Of a DNA stretch of 47,864 nucleotides, positions 26,673-35,038 are shown in pieces. The notes beneath the pieces were generated by a model. The model made no database searches. It was not told the DNA's origin and saw only the letters and a list, made by a program, of their open reading frames with translations. Origin of the DNA: Bacillus sp. 491mf (GTDB lineage: Bacteria > Bacillota > Bacilli > Bacillales > Bacillaceae_G). The stretch lies in NCBI RefSeq assembly GCF_900112415.1, contig NZ_FOLV01000029.1:1-47864 (forward strand), written 5' to 3'. The translations under genes were made by a program, and so were the position numbers. How positions within the stretch are numbered: position 1 is the first letter of the stretch; each line of letters starts with the position of its first letter.

Positions 26673-27482
26673 ATGTATACAATTTGGAAAGGTTCTCTCT
26701 CATTTGGATTACTCAAAATTGGGATTAAATTGTACAGTGCAGTAGAAGAAAAAGATATTAAGTTATTACATCTTCATAAAGATTGTCTTACTCCTATTAA
26801 ATATAAAAAAGTCGCTCCCAATTGTTTAGATGAAGAAGTAGAGGAAACTGATATTGTGAAAGCTTACGAATACGAACCTCATAAATACATTATTTTAGAT
26901 GAGAAAGAATTAGAGAACTTAAAACGAACCCATGCATTGCGAGCAATACACTTTCTTTCCTTTATTCAAAGTGACGAAATAGATCCTATTTTTTTCGATC
27001 GTTCCTACTTTGTTGGTCCTACTTCTGGGTCAGAAAAAGCATATTTATTATTAAAAGAGGCCCTTGAACGAACGAATAAGTTAGGTCTTGTACATATTTC
27101 TCTTCGTAAAAAGCAGCATTTAGCAATTGTCCGCAATTTTGGTCAAGGTCTACTGTTACAAACCATCTACTATTCGGATGAAATCCGCGAAGTTGAAAAC
27201 ATTCCAAATCTACCGAAGTACGAAGAAATCCCCATCCAAAAACAAGAACTTGTTGCAGCAATGAACCTGATTCATCATCTTACCACTCCGTTTACACCCA
27301 AAGAATATACAGACGAATATCGAGAAGCTCTTCTTGATCTCATTGAAGAAAAAATAGAACATGATGAAAAAACAGAAACAATTTTCCCTTCCAAAAACAT
27401 TGTAGACATTATGGAAACACTAAACGCCAGTATTGAACAAATAAAACAAAAAACAAAACCACAAAAACGAAAGGCCAAATAA
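26673..27482 (+). CDS. ku: Non-homologous end-joining protein Ku
   Basis: A 269-residue bacterial Ku with the core Ku beta-barrel: MYTIWKGSLSFGLLKIGIKLYSAVEEKDIKLLHLHKDC at the start, GYEYEP-like KAYEYEPHKYIILDEKEL and VRNFGQGLLLQTIYYSDEIRE. The C-terminal tail is basic (KPQKRKAK). The homodimer encircles DNA ends and recruits LigD. AAAGGAGG precedes the ATG. No ligD gene is next to it here, unlike the ykoU-ykoV pair of B. subtilis, so the ligase must be elsewhere. A sigma-G-type promoter indicates forespore expression for repair of spore DNA breaks. Confidence 0.95.
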   Translation: MYTIWKGSLSFGLLKIGIKLYSAVEEKDIKLLHLHKDCLTPIKYKKVAPNCLDEEVEETDIVKAYEYEPHKYIILDEKELENLKRTHALRAIHFLSFIQSDEIDPIFFDRSYFVGPTSGSEKAYLLLKEALERTNKLGLVHISLRKKQHLAIVRNFGQGLLLQTIYYSDEIREVENIPNLPKYEEIPIQKQELVAAMNLIHHLTTPFTPKEYTDEYREALLDLIEEKIEHDEKTETIFPSKNIVDIMETLNASIEQIKQKTKPQKRKAK

Positions 27483-27492
27483 ATCGGCCTTT
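27470..27492 (+). terminator. Terminator at the end of ku
   Basis: AAAGGCC / GGCCTTT with a 9-base loop containing the stop codon; followed by CATTT. Confidence 0.6.
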
Positions 27493-27499
27493 CATTTCC

Positions 27500-28282
27500 C
27501 TAAAAAGGTTTACAATTTGGAATCTCTATCCCCGAAGACTGCGCCAGTTTTAATAGATAATAGCACTCTTCCCTTGCCATATGATCTGGCATTCTCCCCG
27601 AAAGCGTGCTTAGCATTTGTCCCGATAACTCTAACTCTTCTAGTTCCTGAAGAAAACGCGAAAATAAAGTAATTTCCAGCGAAACATCTTTTGTGAACTT
27701 CTTTAAAGCAGAGAAAGATACTAATTCTGTCCGTAAATAACCAGCCATTTCAACAGCTTTTAAATAAAGTTGTTCAAAATGCTTTTCATATTCTTCACTT
27801 TTTTCTTTTAAACGTTTTTCGACAGAATCTAATCCGGTAGACATGGCTTCTGCATGACCGGCTGCATCTATTAACCAAAGAAGATGATGGTGTAATTCGT
27901 GAAAAAGAGGAGGTACTTTCCCTTCCATTAAATATTTCAGTATCGTTATGTATTCTTCGACTTCATTAACCATGTGATTAAAAAATGTCGGTGTTAAATG
28001 AACAGAAATTTTCCCTTCTAATTGTTTATGTAGAATATGCAATTTAAACTTTCTTATTTCATTTGCCGCTTCATTTGCCTCTTTTGCAAGTGCAATTAAG
28101 TCAGTAGTTCCAATTTTCTTTTTCAATTCATCAAACTTTTGTATAAAATACATCGCTCGCTCGATTTCTTCTTTTTCTTTAGGAGGTAAAGCATCCGTTA
28201 TAAAATGAGCATGATCTTCCAAAATCCTTAACCAAAACCGATGCTCGAATAATGCATTTTCTTCATAAGCTCGATCCATCAT
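27500..28282 (-). CDS. DUF2935-type helical protein
   Basis: A 260-residue all-helical protein, beginning with ALFEHRFWLRILEDHAHFI and repeating the pattern in the middle (MEGKVPPLFHELHHHLLWLIDAAGHAEAM), i.e. two related four-helix units with histidine and glutamate residues placed as in DUF2935, a Bacillus/Clostridium family of ferritin-like shape with possible metal binding. Its function is unknown. GGAGGA precedes two adjacent ATG codons; either start is possible. Confidence 0.75.
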   Translation of the reverse strand: MMDRAYEENALFEHRFWLRILEDHAHFITDALPPKEKEEIERAMYFIQKFDELKKKIGTTDLIALAKEANEAANEIRKFKLHILHKQLEGKISVHLTPTFFNHMVNEVEEYITILKYLMEGKVPPLFHELHHHLLWLIDAAGHAEAMSTGLDSVEKRLKEKSEEYEKHFEQLYLKAVEMAGYLRTELVSFSALKKFTKDVSLEITLFSRFLQELEELELSGQMLSTLSGRMPDHMAREECYYLLKLAQSSGIEIPNCKPF

Positions 28283-28312
28283 ATTCTCCTCCTCGCAATA
28301 ATTAGCTTATTT

Positions 28313-28711
28313 TCACATACCTTTTGCGTATGATATTGACTCTTCACTCTCATATTGTGATTGCAATTGAATCATATACCCGTCAGGATCATATACAGAT
28401 ATCACTTTTTTCTTCTCTATATAATCTTCTAGTTCTGTATACATGACTTGATAGTAATCTAACTTTTTCAGTAAATTCCCTACTTCATGCGACTGTATAT
28501 TTATTTCGATTTTCGGAAGAAATTGTTCACACTGAGCAGCTTCTTTGTCCCTATTCAGAACACAACAAATCCGCATTTCCCCTGCATCATACCAAACTCC
28601 AGGTACATCTAATTGCGGCCTTTCTATACTTGGCCGAAAACCTAATATACCTTCATAAAAATATAATGTTTTCTTTAAATCTTTCACCTCTAACACAACA
28701 GAATGTGTCAT
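28313..28711 (-). CDS. VOC/glyoxalase-family protein
   Basis: About 132 residues of vicinal-oxygen-chelate fold: HSVVLEVKDLKKTLYFYEGILGF opens the first beta-alpha-beta-beta-beta unit and VISVYDPDGYMIQLQSQ closes the second, as in glyoxalase I/fosfomycin-bleomycin resistance proteins. The substrate is unknown. The start is ATG 28711 behind AAGGAGG. It neighbours the DUF2935 gene on the same strand with 30 bases between, so the two may be co-transcribed. Confidence 0.85.
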   Translation of the reverse strand: MTHSVVLEVKDLKKTLYFYEGILGFRPSIERPQLDVPGVWYDAGEMRICCVLNRDKEAAQCEQFLPKIEINIQSHEVGNLLKKLDYYQVMYTELEDYIEKKKVISVYDPDGYMIQLQSQYESEESISYAKGM

Positions 28712-28755
28712 CGTATCCTCCTTCCCCTTTCTCATCTATTAGTTCTGTATATGAG

Positions 28756-28785
28756 TCATAAATGATAATTATGTTTGAATACAAT
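28756..28785 (+). promoter_or_regulatory. Candidate sigma-E promoter of the cotJ operon
   Basis: TCATAAA (28756-28762), 15 bases, AATACAAT (28778-28785) approximates the mother-cell sigma-E pattern (kmATATT, 14-15, cATACAmT) with a few mismatches. cotJ of B. subtilis is sigma-E dependent, which supports the reading. Confidence 0.5.
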
Positions 28786-28821
28786 ACATAATAGCGATGT
28801 TTTCTAAAGGAGGTGTATCGG

Positions 28822-29037
28822 TTGGATAAATCAGTGAGGTCATACACACCGTTTCACAGTCCACAAGACCCATGTCCACCAATCGGAAAGAAATACTACT
28901 TTACTCCCCCTCATTTATTTATGGGATTTCAGCCAGTAAACTTACCACAATTTTCTCCGAGTGAAGCATTAAGAAAAGGGACATTGTGGCCTGCTTTATA
29001 TGATTATTATGAAAATCCTTATAAAAAAGGACGGTGA
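28822..29037 (+). CDS. cotJA: Spore coat-associated protein CotJA
   Basis: About 71 residues, Pro- and aromatic-rich (PHLFMGFQPVNLPQFSPSEALRKGTLWPALYDYY), the standard CotJA sequence. The start is TTG 28822, seven bases after AAAGGAGGTG; the GTG at 28813 overlaps that ribosome site. It is the first gene of cotJABC, made in the mother cell and incorporated in the inner spore coat. It overlaps or abuts cotJB. Confidence 0.92.
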   Translation: MDKSVRSYTPFHSPQDPCPPIGKKYYFTPPHLFMGFQPVNLPQFSPSEALRKGTLWPALYDYYENPYKKGR

Positions 29038-29044
29038 AACCATC

Positions 29045-29308
29045 GTGGTGCAAACACTTCCCGATGAATTTTATAAATGGATGGAAGAACTGCAAGAACT
29101 CGATTTTGTACTAGTTGAACTGACTCTATATTTAGATACCCATCCTGATGATGTTACATCCATTAAGCAATTTAACGATTTTTCCTATAAACGGAGACTA
29201 ATGAAACAACAAATTGAAGAAAAATACGGACCTCTTCAACAGTTCGGTAATAGTTATTCAAATGCCCCTTGGGAATGGAGTAAAGGACCTTGGCCATGGC
29301 AAATATAA
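29045..29308 (+). CDS. cotJB: Spore coat protein CotJB
   Basis: About 87 residues with the conserved core LDFVLVELTLYLDTHPDD and closing PWEWSKGPWPWQI. I start at GTG 29045 because the family begins a few residues before LPDEFY and a GGTG element precedes; GTG 29048 is equally possible, and an upstream ATG (29009) would overlap cotJA. The stop TAA lies inside the ATAAA boundary of the repeat inserted between cotJB and cotJC. The protein acts with CotJC in coat assembly. Confidence 0.88.
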   Translation: MVQTLPDEFYKWMEELQELDFVLVELTLYLDTHPDDVTSIKQFNDFSYKRRLMKQQIEEKYGPLQQFGNSYSNAPWEWSKGPWPWQI

Positions 29309-29413
29309 AGTGAAACTTCCATCAGTGGGGGGATTCTTCATCCCCCACTGATGGTTAGTTGAACCAATGGGGCTTTTACGGGCAGTCTTACTGCCCACAA
29401 ATAGCAGGATAAA
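29305..29413 (+). repeat. bcr1-like repeat (109 bp) between cotJB and cotJC
   Basis: ATAAA (29305-29309) and ATAAA (29409-29413) are exact flanking repeats. Between them: GTGAAACTTCCATCAGTGGGG, its complement, GGGCTTTTACGGGCAG, TACTGCCC and GCAGG. It is the compact form lacking the long middle. Removing the element and one ATAAA restores a cotJB stop TAA followed by GGTGGGG and the cotJC ATG. Confidence 0.85.
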
Positions 29414-29425
29414 GGTGGGGAAAAT

Positions 29426-29995
29426 ATGTGGATTTATGAAAAAAAATTACAATATCCTGTAAAGGTCAGTACTTGTAATCCAAAACTTGCAAAATATTTA
29501 ATTGAACAATACGGCGGTGCCGATGGCGAATTAGCTGCTGCTCTGCGTTACTTAAATCAGCGCTACACCATCCCTGACAAAGTAATTGGGTTATTAACAG
29601 ACATCGGAACGGAAGAGTTTGCTCATCTTGAGATGATTGCGACAATGGTATATAAATTAACAAAGGACGCCAAACCTGATCAAATGATAGCTGCCGGCCT
29701 TGATGCTCACTACGCTGATCACGATAGCGCCATTTTCTATCACAATGCTGCAGGCGCTCCATTTACAGCAACCTACATACAAGCAAAAGGAGATCCAATT
29801 GCAGACTTATATGAAGACATCGCCGCAGAAGAAAAAGCGAGAGCAACATACCAATGGCTCATCAATATGTCCGACGATCCTGATATAAACGATGGACTAC
29901 GCTTTCTACGAGAACGTGAAATTGTTCACTCCCAACGTTTTCGAGAAGCGGTCGAAATATTAAAAGAAGAACGAGACAGGCAAATTTATTTTTAA
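29426..29995 (+). CDS. cotJC: CotJC, manganese-catalase-like spore coat protein
   Basis: A 189-residue ferritin-like protein of the Mn-catalase family, begun by MWIYEKKLQYPVKV. The metal ligands are visible in GADGELAAALRYLNQRY, TEEFAHLEMIATMV and DIAAEEKARATYQWL, followed by LREREIVHSQRF. It is the third cotJ gene, in the inner coat. AGGTGGGG seven to eight bases before the ATG starts right at the end of the inserted repeat, so translation signals are intact while transcription must cross the repeat. Confidence 0.93.
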   Translation: MWIYEKKLQYPVKVSTCNPKLAKYLIEQYGGADGELAAALRYLNQRYTIPDKVIGLLTDIGTEEFAHLEMIATMVYKLTKDAKPDQMIAAGLDAHYADHDSAIFYHNAAGAPFTATYIQAKGDPIADLYEDIAAEEKARATYQWLINMSDDPDINDGLRFLREREIVHSQRFREAVEILKEERDRQIYF

Positions 29996-30038
29996 AATGT
30001 AATGCACATACTGTAATCGGTATGTGCATTACATTTTT
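29994..30038 (+). terminator. Terminator of the cotJ operon
   Basis: AAAATGTAATGCACATAC / GTATGTGCATTACATTTT perfect 18-base arms overlapping the cotJC stop codon, followed by T residues. Confidence 0.88.
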
Positions 30039-30161
30039 CTATTCGCATGAAATAGATTTCCGTCTTTAATTCACCACCGCATGGGAAAGAAAAAAATACA
30101 ATGTTGGCTTCAAATAAAGTTTGATTAAAAGCACCTTGTAACCTCAAAAATTTTTATGAAT

Positions 30162-30407
30162 TTATTTTTTTCCTGCAAAACTCTTTTTTAAAATCACTAA
30201 AATAAAGATAGAACTAACCACTGCAACAATTAAACTAACTTTATCTATGCTATTAAAATCAATTAATAATGCCTGTACTGCTTTTATACCTGGTAAAAAA
30301 AACATTATAAAAAAAGTAATCGATACTATTACAAATAAAGATATCATTCTAATTCCTCTTGGTATCGCTATCCATTTTTCAAAAAGTTTTTTCTCTAACC
30401 ATTTCAT
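30162..30407 (-). CDS. Small membrane protein of unknown function
   Basis: Encodes 81 residues: an amphipathic basic N-terminus (MKWLEKKLFEKWIAIPRGIR), two hydrophobic segments (about 21-40 and 56-74) and a basic tail (KKSFAGKK). GGGGGAG lies ten bases before the ATG. No family recognised. Alone between the cotJ terminator and divergent brnQ. Confidence 0.55.
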   Translation of the reverse strand: MKWLEKKLFEKWIAIPRGIRMISLFVIVSITFFIMFFLPGIKAVQALLIDFNSIDKVSLIVAVVSSIFILVILKKSFAGKK

Positions 30408-30646
30408 TCATAATCTTCTCCCCCCTTATTTTCTCCCTTTGTCCCCCTAAAAAGAAAAAGGTTTTATATCACTTTTTCTATAGTTATCCTTCCTTCCTCA
30501 AAATAAGTATTCAACTTAGTAAATCAATTAATAATTTTTTAAAAATTAAATGTTGCTTTCTAGTCATCACACCTTTAAAATAAAAACATCAATTCGACAA
30601 ATTATTTGAATTTTCGACAAAAACCATCTAGGAGGATTTTTATAGA

Positions 30647-31966
30647 ATGCGTACAACTTTAAAACCATCCCAAATTCTCTCGATTAGCTTATTGCTATTT
30701 GCGATTTTCTTTGGTGCTGGTAATATGATTTTCCCGCCGCTACTCGGCCTTTCATCTGGAGGGAATATGTGGGTGTCTATCGCAGGATTTGTAATTACAG
30801 ATGTCGGTTTATCACTATTAGCAATTGTTGCAGTTGCATTAGCAGGAGGCAGCTTCAAAACACTTGCGAGCCGTGTTCATCCAAAATTCGCAGCAGTTTT
30901 AGCCATCATTATTTACCTTTCTATTGGACCGCTTTTCGTTATCCCGCGCACAGGATCTGTTTCATATGAAATCGGAATTGCACCGCTTTTCCAAAATCAC
31001 TGGTATTCGATGTTGCTCTTTACAGGAATTTTCTTTACGATTGTCTACTTCCTATCGTTAAACCCTTCCAAATTAGTAGATCACATCGGAAAAATTTTAA
31101 CACCTATCTTACTCGTTATTATTGCGGTAATGGCAACAAAAGCGATTCTTTCACCAACAAGCTCGTTCGCTACTCCTATTGGTGACTACAAAGACATCCC
31201 CTTTTTCAAAGGGTTTTTAGAAGGCTTTTTAACATTAGATGCAATTGGAGCACTTGTATTATCTAGCATTGTTGTGAATGCGATTCGTCAAAATGGCGTA
31301 CATGATAAAAAAGCGATTACGAAATATACAATTTTATGCGGAAGTATTGCAGCGTTCTTTTTAACAGTCATTTATTTCGCATTAGGTTATATCGGTGCAT
31401 CAAACGGTCACCTTGGACAATTTGAAAACGGTGGTCAGCTATTAGCAACGATTATGTACAATTTATTTGGGACAAGCGGTAACATATTACTAAGCCTAGC
31501 CATTATTTTCGCTTGTTTAACAACAGCAATTGGCGTTGTCAGTGCATTTGCAAACTACTTTTCAAACGTATTAACAAACGTATCATACAAAAAACTTGTA
31601 CTATGGGTTTGTATATTTAGCTTTGTTGTTTCTAACTTAGGATTAAGCTTATTAATTAAACTGACACTACCAGTATTAATTATCCTTTATCCAATTACAA
31701 TCATCCTAATTTTCGTATCGTTTATTGATAAATACACAAAAAGAAAACCAAGTGTATATGTCGGCGCCATGATTGCAGCCTTTATTATAAGCTGCATCCA
31801 TGCCCTTGATAACATCGGCATGATGCCATCTGCCATATCATCTCTTGCAAGTGCAATTCCATTTTACAAACTAGGAATTGGCTGGATCGTCCCAGCAATT
31901 ATTGGTGGTATTGTCGGTTACTTTATTCCGCAAACACAAACTGAAGGTGAAGTTTCTACAAAATGA
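30647..31966 (+). CDS. brnQ: Branched-chain amino-acid transporter BrnQ
   Basis: A 439-residue LIVCS-family carrier with twelve hydrophobic segments. The family hallmark FAIFFGAGNMIFPPLLG stands at the first segment, and IGPLFVIPRTGSVSYEIG and FLTLDAIGALVLSSIVV follow. It imports Ile, Leu and Val by cation symport. AGGAGG precedes the ATG. The 240-base upstream region shows no T-box. A terminator stands 25-60 bases past the stop. Confidence 0.95.
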   Translation: MRTTLKPSQILSISLLLFAIFFGAGNMIFPPLLGLSSGGNMWVSIAGFVITDVGLSLLAIVAVALAGGSFKTLASRVHPKFAAVLAIIIYLSIGPLFVIPRTGSVSYEIGIAPLFQNHWYSMLLFTGIFFTIVYFLSLNPSKLVDHIGKILTPILLVIIAVMATKAILSPTSSFATPIGDYKDIPFFKGFLEGFLTLDAIGALVLSSIVVNAIRQNGVHDKKAITKYTILCGSIAAFFLTVIYFALGYIGASNGHLGQFENGGQLLATIMYNLFGTSGNILLSLAIIFACLTTAIGVVSAFANYFSNVLTNVSYKKLVLWVCIFSFVVSNLGLSLLIKLTLPVLIILYPITIILIFVSFIDKYTKRKPSVYVGAMIAAFIISCIHALDNIGMMPSAISSLASAIPFYKLGIGWIVPAIIGGIVGYFIPQTQTEGEVSTK

Positions 31967-31993
31967 AAAGACTAGGAATCCATAGCTGTTAAA

Positions 31994-32024
31994 AAAAGGG
32001 GACGCGCTTTGCGCTCCCCCTTTT
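31994..32024 (+). terminator. Terminator of brnQ
   Basis: AAAAGGGGACGCGC / GCGCTCCCCCTTTT with a small internal mismatch, followed by T-rich DNA. Confidence 0.8.
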
Positions 32025-32154
32025 CTCTGTTTTTATATCTTTATTTATCTATTCACGGCCTCTAGGAGAGAGCGTGAACCATATAATTAACTCTACAAAT
32101 AAAAGTTGTTTTTTAGTGAGCGCTTTTATTTTTTGAATTCATAAAGTTTTCATT

Positions 32155-32196
32155 CAAAGTGTAATATATTTTACTAAAAAAATATATTACACTTTG
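32155..32196. terminator. Perfect hairpin overlapping the 3' end of the zinc-ribbon gene
   Basis: Perfect 18-base arms CAAAGTGTAATATATTTT / AAAATATATTACACTTTG with a 6-base loop. It covers the last codons and stop of the minus-strand gene. Confidence 0.65.
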
Positions 32197-32353
32197 AACA
32201 ATATGGCGCTGAGTTTCCCCTTCTAATTCTCTTATTACATTTTGAACAAAAAACATATAATTCTTCTTCTGCTTGGCGTTCTATCATGCTTAAAGCATAC
32301 ACTCTTAAACTAACCATAACACCTATTAAAATTGCACTCAAGAATACTAACAT
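32174..32353 (-). CDS. Small membrane protein with C-terminal zinc ribbon
   Basis: About 59 residues: one N-terminal hydrophobic segment (VFLSAILIGVMVSLRVYAL) and a C-terminal rubredoxin/zinc-ribbon-like motif with two CxxC pairs (FCSKCNKRI...PYCSKCNIFF). I take ATG 32353 behind GGGGAT; ATG 32368 lacks a ribosome site. Function unknown. The last codons lie within a perfect hairpin. Confidence 0.5.
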   Translation of the reverse strand: MLVFLSAILIGVMVSLRVYALSMIERQAEEELYVFCSKCNKRIRRGNSAPYCSKCNIFF

Positions 32354-32368
32354 CTTATCCCCAATCAT

Positions 32369-32715
32369 TCTAAAAAATGAAATTTATGGTAATTCATTCA
32401 CTTTTTAATATTAACCGAAGATACGATTGAATTCAAATCCAAGAAAACCTTCTAATATATTCCTTCACCTCTCTATTACCATGTTATTAGAATATAAGTA
32501 ATGTGTATTCTTCTATATGTAAATGTTATTAAAAAAGCACTTATTAAGGGATGTTGACAAAAAGAGGGGGCCCTTTGAACCGCTATGCAAAACAAGCCAT
32601 GCTCTCCGTTCCCTACCTCTGTTTTAAAACCTCGCACGGGACAAAAGTAATCCCTGACCGCTCCTACACACGGCCAGTCCCTCTCGCCAACCTAAAAAAG
32701 AGGGTTTTAAAGCCC
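32369..32715. other. Intergenic region before the duplicated permease genes
   Basis: AT-rich, no gene seen up to 32580; then the first boundary repeat (32581-32713) downstream of the minus-strand permease gene. Confidence 0.5.
32581..32713. repeat. Boundary repeat R, copy 1
   Basis: Shares CCCTACCTCTGTTTTAAAAC, GCTCCTACACACGG, CAGTCCCTCTCGCC and AAAAAAGAGGGTTTT with 34886-35033 and, more loosely, 37077-37212. The end (CCCTCT...AGAGGGTTTT) is terminator-like on the plus strand. It stands just after the stop of the minus-strand permease gene. Confidence 0.7.
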
Positions 32716-33714
32716 TTACATCGTATGCTTAAATACAAATAACTCTTCCTTCGTTTGTGATATAGGTTGCGTCATTTCTCCCTCTTCCTGCTCTGTTCTC
32801 TCTCCTAGTCTTGCTTTCTCTACCGCATCCTGGATACATTTTACAATCATATTCCCTGAAAAAATGGTTAATCCAAAACAGGTAATCGGTACAAGAGGAA
32901 TCCATGGATGCACTGCCAAAGAACGAAAGTATACCCCAATTAGGCCTGACCATTCATGAGTAACAGAGTCGGTCTCTCCTCCATAAAACTTTATCGTTCC
33001 CCCAAAGAATAAATCCAATAAACCGAGATGCAATAAAATAATAAGCGTCTGTACAAACTGCTGCATAAATACAATGATGAAGGTTGAGTACAAATGCGGA
33101 AACACGTGTTTTATAAGAAGATGCCGTTTACTTCCTCCTAAAATTTTAGCAGCATCAATAAATTCTTCTGTTAATACCTTACGAATTTCATTTGCAATGT
33201 ATAAAGAAAGGGTAGGAACTGCGAGCGCCGTTAATAAAATAATTTCAAATGAAGCCCGTTCAAAAAAAGTTGACATTTCTTCGCCGTTATCAAATTGAAT
33301 CGCATGTCGTAATAAAAAGGCTGCAATCATAATCATCGGAATAATTGTAAAACTATCAAAAAAAGCTTCTAATTTTGTAAATCCTCTCTTGACGTACATA
33401 CCGAGAAAAGCACCGAAACAAATACCAAATACAATACGTAACAATGCAATGAGTATGGAAATTCCAATTGTCCACTTTGCTCCTTCAATTACTAAATTTA
33501 ACAAATCAAATCCTTTTTGATCTGTTCCAAGCAAAAACTGAAACGAAGGTGGAAAGGGAGGTACTTCTGGTGTTCCATCTTCATTATACTGAATGGACAC
33601 CCTTCGAATATTTCCATCGTTAAAAATTGTATTTCCAATACTTAATAAAATGAATATGATAATAAATGTACAACTAACCCAAAAGCGCCTATCACGTTTC
33701 AAATGTTGCCACAT
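32716..33714 (-). CDS. OppC/DppC-like ABC permease, unit 1
   Basis: A 332-residue membrane protein with an N-terminal segment, a loop containing PPSFQFLLGTDQKGFDLLN (the OppC-type LGTD..G.D motif) and the ATPase-coupling EAA loop EEFIDAAKILGGSKRHLLIKHVFPHL. It is the second gene of a two-gene permease operon, starting just after the first gene's stop behind AGAGAGG. No solute-binding or ATPase gene accompanies it. It is close to 90% identical by eye to the copy at 35039-36037, so this operon has been tandemly duplicated. Peptide or nickel uptake families share this fold; the substrate is unknown. Confidence 0.85.
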   Translation of the reverse strand: MWQHLKRDRRFWVSCTFIIIFILLSIGNTIFNDGNIRRVSIQYNEDGTPEVPPFPPSFQFLLGTDQKGFDLLNLVIEGAKWTIGISILIALLRIVFGICFGAFLGMYVKRGFTKLEAFFDSFTIIPMIMIAAFLLRHAIQFDNGEEMSTFFERASFEIILLTALAVPTLSLYIANEIRKVLTEEFIDAAKILGGSKRHLLIKHVFPHLYSTFIIVFMQQFVQTLIILLHLGLLDLFFGGTIKFYGGETDSVTHEWSGLIGVYFRSLAVHPWIPLVPITCFGLTIFSGNMIVKCIQDAVEKARLGERTEQEEGEMTQPISQTKEELFVFKHTM

Positions 33715-33715
33715 C

Positions 33716-34618
33716 TTATAACCTCTCTTTCATTGCATTTGGTACAAGATAATGAAACAGCTTAAAAATAATAAAAATAGGTATATAAAGCAGCAGCAAA
33801 CTCACCGTAAAAAGAGGAATACCTGTTGCAAAATGCTCCTCAGCAGCTACTCTTACAAATACAAACATTCCATATGTATTAAACATCCATTCAATAATGT
33901 ACAAATTAGATAACATAAACCAAATGTTCGTTTTTGTAAAAAAAAGCGTACTTAATAACACATTACGTAAAACATGATGATTTAAAATATAAAGCTTATC
34001 TAGTCCTTTTGCCTTTGCAAATAGAACATAATCTTTTTCAAGTTCTGTTTCAAAACGCAATAATACTAGTTTCACAAACATAATCGTTGTCGGTACACTT
34101 AAACAAATAATTGGTAATCCTCGAACGGATTGCTCCCCTACCCCTGAAATACTTACAGCTAAAATACCTGTTTGTTTAAAAATCCAAATGACGAAAAGCT
34201 GCGAGCCAATAATAAGAAGAATATCTGGAATAGATTCAAGAAAGAGTAAAAATGATTTAATTTTCTTCTGAACTCTAGCATTACTTCGTAAAACGATATA
34301 GACAATTAAAAAGGCAATCAAAAGTGAAATAAAAAAAGCTGCTAAAAAAATAATCATCGTTTCTTTATAGTGGATAAATAGTTGTGGAAATAGTGGTTTT
34401 GGTGTTGGTCTTGTACTATTACTAACTGGCATATACGTCATCGATGATAGATGCAGTAGACTATTGCATACCATCTTAATCGTTTCTATATATTTATGAA
34501 AATCTACTTTTAGGCCTTGAAACAAACCAGGTAACGCTCCTATACAAATAATTCCGACAATCGATAAGAAAAGTTTCACAACGATTTCCGAACTATGTAT
34601 AAATACCCTCTTTGCCAT
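33716..34618 (-). CDS. OppB/DppB-like ABC permease, unit 1
   Basis: About 300 residues from ATG 34618 (behind GGGGG), matching the start and length of its duplicate; the frame upstream to 34669 runs through the conserved inverted repeat and is not needed. Six hydrophobic segments; the coupling loop is EKDYVLFAKAKGLDKLYILNHHVLRNVL, as in OppB-type permeases. The N-terminal half carries a long extracytoplasmic loop. It forms the heteromeric channel with the OppC-like partner. ATPases and binding protein must come from elsewhere. Confidence 0.85.
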   Translation of the reverse strand: MAKRVFIHSSEIVVKLFLSIVGIICIGALPGLFQGLKVDFHKYIETIKMVCNSLLHLSSMTYMPVSNSTRPTPKPLFPQLFIHYKETMIIFLAAFFISLLIAFLIVYIVLRSNARVQKKIKSFLLFLESIPDILLIIGSQLFVIWIFKQTGILAVSISGVGEQSVRGLPIICLSVPTTIMFVKLVLLRFETELEKDYVLFAKAKGLDKLYILNHHVLRNVLLSTLFFTKTNIWFMLSNLYIIEWMFNTYGMFVFVRVAAEEHFATGIPLFTVSLLLLYIPIFIIFKLFHYLVPNAMKERL

Positions 34619-34651
34619 ATTCGCCTGCCCCCAATCCTTTTTATCCCATTT

Positions 34652-34676
34652 TATACAATATTTTTTCAATTGTATA
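34652..34676 (-). promoter_or_regulatory. Conserved inverted repeat upstream of unit 1
   Basis: TATACAAT, nine bases, ATTGTATA. The same arms and spacer length occur at 36975-36999 before unit 2 although the spacer sequence differs, which points to a protein-binding site. Confidence 0.55.
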
Positions 34677-34752
34677 TATTTTCTGTTAATTAACCCTATT
34701 GCATTTCTATATGTGGAACCTCTATTACACTTTCATTTTTCAACATATACGT

Positions 34753-34857
34753 CACTGCTACGAAAAGACAACACAATCCGCTTGAAAAAAAGAGGAACTG
34801 ACTGCTTCTACGCACATCCAGTTCCTCTCTCCCATCCCATAGTAAAAAAGAGTTTTT
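34753..34857. repeat. Boundary repeat R, degenerate copy
   Basis: Shares CACTGCTACRMAAA, the CTCCTAC-like middle (CTTCTACGCACA), CCAGTTCCTC and ATAGTAAAAAAGAGTTTTT with the copy at 37077-37212; the central part is replaced. It forms its own stem GAGGAACTG/CAGTTCCTC (34792-34827). Confidence 0.6.
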
Positions 34858-34885
34858 AATTGTTATTTGCAACTTACATATAAAT

Positions 34886-35033
34886 CACTGCTAGGCAAAA
34901 CAAAACATGCCCAGCTCCCCGTTTCCCTACCTCTGTTTTAAAACCTCGCATGTGGCAGAAATAAGCCCTGACCGCTCCTACACACGGGCAGTCCCTCTCG
35001 CCCACTCTAAAAAAGAGGGTTTTAAGGGGCTTA
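34886..35033. repeat. Boundary repeat R, copy 2
   Basis: Closely matches copy 1 over about 130 bases, including the GTTTTAAAACCTCGCA core and the plus-strand terminator-like end. Positioned just after the stop of the unit 2 permease gene, as copy 1 is for unit 1. Confidence 0.72.
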
Positions 35034-35038
35034 AGTCC

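Larger units (their letters stand above)
34619..35038. other. Junction between the two duplicated units
   Basis: Holds the promoter region of unit 1 with the inverted repeat (34652-34676), a degenerate R element (34753-34857) and a full R element (34886-35033) that belongs to the 3' side of unit 2. No gene. Confidence 0.6.

Noticed and set aside
30408-30646. T-box or riboswitch in front of brnQ
   Set aside because: No conserved elements or strong terminator/antiterminator pair visible in this AT-rich region.
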